Of a DNA stretch of 64,000 bases, positions 62,362 to 64,000 are shown one piece after another (position 1 is the stretch's first letter; each line of letters begins with the position of its first letter). Source of the stretch: Gemmataceae bacterium (GTDB taxonomy: Bacteria > Planctomycetota > Planctomycetia > Gemmatales > Gemmataceae). The notes beneath the pieces were generated by a model that made no database searches, was not told the origin of the DNA, and saw only the letters and a program-made list of their open reading frames with translations. The stretch lies in the NCBI GenBank assembly GCA_022616435.1, contig JAKEET010000013.1:20303-84302 (forward strand), in the 5' to 3' direction. The translations under genes and the position numbers were made by a program.

Positions 62362-62913
62362 TTACACCGCCGGTTCCGACGCCACGCTCAACTTCCCCGA
62401 GCGCGTGCGAATCGGGTCGGTCCCGGCGGCCACGGTCTGATCGAACACGCTCAACAGCTTTTCCTTGTCGAACATCATCTCCTCGCGGCTCAGGCCGGTG
62501 AGGTCGAACAGCGACGTCAGCTCGATGGCGTCGCACGGGCACGCCTGCTCGCACATGCCGCAATAGATGCAGCGCAGCTCGTCGATCACGAACAGCTCCG
62601 GGTACTTCTCGCGGTCCGGCCACGGCGACGGCGCCGCCACGATGTCGATGCACCGCGCCGGGCACGCCGTCGAGCACATGTAGCAGGCGACGCACTTGAC
62701 CCGGCCCTGCTCGTCGCGGTTGAGCCGGTGCACGCCGCGATAGTTCGGCGGCAGTTGCGGCCGTTCCTCGGGGAACTGCTGCGTCACCTTCGGCTGGAAC
62801 ATGTGCTTGATCGTCGTTCCCAGGCCTTCGACGATGGCGGGAAGGTAGAGCCGTTCCGCGAGCCCCATTTTCGGCGGCTTGACCCAGCGGACGTCGCTGT
62901 CGCTGATCGGCAT
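62362..62913 (-). CDS. nuoI: NADH-quinone oxidoreductase subunit I
   Basis: 183 residues, peripheral-arm ferredoxin-type subunit. Two 4Fe-4S clusters: CVACYMCSTACP (Cys74, 77, 80, 84) and CIYCGMCEQACP (Cys115, 118, 121, 125); these are clusters N6a and N6b passing electrons to N2. The N-terminal AIVEGLGTTIKHMFQPKVTQ anchors to the membrane arm. The start lies just beyond the nuoH stop, so translation is likely coupled. Confidence 0.97.
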   Translation of the reverse strand: MPISDSDVRWVKPPKMGLAERLYLPAIVEGLGTTIKHMFQPKVTQQFPEERPQLPPNYRGVHRLNRDEQGRVKCVACYMCSTACPARCIDIVAAPSPWPDREKYPELFVIDELRCIYCGMCEQACPCDAIELTSLFDLTGLSREEMMFDKEKLLSVFDQTVAAGTDPIRTRSGKLSVASEPAV

Positions 62914-62914
62914 G

Positions 62915-64000
62915 TCATGTTCCTTGGGGTTCGGGAGGCGCGCCCGCGCGGCGCACCGGCGGCGGCGGCGTCGCCGCGATCAGGCCGGCGCCCACCAGCG
63001 CCGCCACCGACGCCGGCAGCAGCCACCACAGCGACAGCCGCAGTTCCTTCACGATCATCACCAGCACCAGGTTGACGAGGGCCAGCGGGATCAGCACCTT
63101 CCACGCCAGGGCCATGAGCTGATCGAAGCGGAAGCGCGGGATCGTCCAGCGCACCAGCATGTAGAACAGGATGAACACGGTCACCTTGCCCGCGAACACG
63201 ATCAGCTTCAACGACCAGTGCGAAGTCGTATCCGCGATCCACGGGAGATGCCAGCCTCCCAGGAACAGGATCACCATCAGGAAGCTGGTGGTGACCATGT
63301 GCGTGTACTCGCCGAGGAAGAAGAACAAGAGCTTCCAGGCGTTGTACTCGGTGTGGTAGCCCCCCACCAGTTCTTGCTCGGTCTCCGGGAGATCGAACGG
63401 CAGGCGGTTGCACTCGGCGAAGCTGCTGATCATGAACAACAGGAACGCCAGCGGTTGAAAGAAGATGTACCAGCCGAAGAAGCCCGCGCTCGCCTGGCTC
63501 CAGATGATTCGCTCCAGGTTGAGCGACCCGGCGAACAGGACGACGCCGAGGATCGACAGCCCCAGCGGGATCTCGTAGCTGATGATCTGGGCGCTGGAGC
63601 GCAGCCCGCCGAGCAGGCTGTATTTGTTGTTCGACGCCCAGCCGCCGAGGATGATGCCGTACACGGCCAAACTCGACACCGCGAAGATGAACAGGATGCC
63701 GATGTCGATGCCCGGCGCGATCACGAATTGATACGCCCCGCGGTACTCGGCCGTCGCCGGATCGTCCGTCGCCCCGAACGGGATCACCGCGAACGACAGC
63801 ATCGCGGTCGTCAAGGCGATGCACGGCGCCAGCAGGAACATCACCTTGTCGGCGTAGCCGGGCAGCGTTTCTTCCTTGGTCAGGAACTTGATCGCGTCGG
63901 CAATGACCTGGAAGAGCCCCTTCGGGCCGACGCGATTGGGCCCGAAGCGATTCTGCATGTACGCGCAGATCTTCCGCTCGACGTACACCAGGAACGCGCC
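62915..64000 (-). CDS. nuoH: NADH-quinone oxidoreductase subunit H (5' end outside window)
   Basis: The last ~361 codons are visible and the frame runs through the window end at GAFLVYVERKICAYMQNRFG. NuoH marks: NRFGPNRVGPKGLFQVIADA, GGWASNNKYSLLGGLRSSAQ, SYEIPLGLSILGVVLFAGSL, SSFAECNRLPFDLPETEQEL, GGYHTEYNAWKLLFFFLGEY and the last helices. It forms the quinone-binding entry with NuoB/D. The C-terminal tail (PPPPVRRAGAPPEPQGT) is longer than usual. First gene of the visible nuo run. Confidence 0.96.
   Translation of the reverse strand, partial: GAFLVYVERKICAYMQNRFGPNRVGPKGLFQVIADAIKFLTKEETLPGYADKVMFLLAPCIALTTAMLSFAVIPFGATDDPATAEYRGAYQFVIAPGIDIGILFIFAVSSLAVYGIILGGWASNNKYSLLGGLRSSAQIISYEIPLGLSILGVVLFAGSLNLERIIWSQASAGFFGWYIFFQPLAFLLFMISSFAECNRLPFDLPETEQELVGGYHTEYNAWKLLFFFLGEYTHMVTTSFLMVILFLGGWHLPWIADTTSHWSLKLIVFAGKVTVFILFYMLVRWTIPRFRFDQLMALAWKVLIPLALVNLVLVMIVKELRLSLWWLLPASVAALVGAGLIAATPPPPVRRAGAPPEPQGT

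Overview
The window is GC-rich (roughly 65 %) bacterial DNA that looks planctomycete, most likely Gemmataceae-like. Reasons: two DUF1501 proteins, a PSCyt1/DUF1549/DUF1553 (PSD1) protein, a BBP7 beta-barrel, a DUF1559 fragment, LEPR-type N-termini on secreted proteins, an ECF sigma factor coupled to a Ser/Thr kinase, DUF4058, and many small secreted proteins without known relatives. The taxonomic call is an inference from families, not from a marker gene.

Layout. 1-4.2 kb: a partial prenyltransferase/squalene-cyclase-repeat protein, Mn-type superoxide dismutase, a small lipoprotein, a membrane protein and a HEAT/Pro-rich secreted protein. 4.3-9.4 kb: a four-gene minus-strand cluster (two members frame-shifted) whose products share one short N-terminal signature but have unrelated bodies; this is the best candidate for something undescribed. 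9.5-14.7 kb: a small secreted protein, tRNA-Ile(UAU) followed by a palindromic repeat, DUF502, a membrane-anchored patatin, and an RHH/HNH gene pair. 14.8-19.4 kb: DUF58 plus BatA/VWA proteins, a methyltransferase and a small membrane protein. 19.4-27.5 kb: a DsbD-N-like secreted domain, DUF4058, a Tat-exported Gfo/Idh/MocA oxidoreductase, a gdh-treZ operon, a nucleotidyltransferase with the stump of its HEPN partner, and a BBP7 porin-like protein.

27.7-37.8 kb: RTX/hemolysin-type protein, leucine-rich-repeat protein, Gln-rich secreted protein, response regulator, LEPR-type secreted protein, and a sigma factor-kinase operon. 37.8-47.2 kb: DUF1501, glcE-glcF (glycolate oxidase subunits), and a PSD1-DUF1501 operon interrupted by two small overlapping genes. 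47.3-55.3 kb: a WD40/DUF1559 chimeric pseudogene, an ARPP/DUF6569-type protein, a methyltransferase, zinc-ribbon/HEAT and coiled-coil proteins, and a periplasmic rhodanese. 55.4-64 kb: respiratory complex I genes in the order nuoH-I-J-K-L-M-N on the minus strand, nuoH running off the window end.

Recurring themes are intergenic palindromes, including three in the nuo operon; repeat units inserted in frame inside genes (treZ, PSD1); 15-bp minisatellites in at least eight places; and several genes carrying single-base frameshifts or truncations. No rRNA, CRISPR array, complete insertion sequence or prophage was seen.
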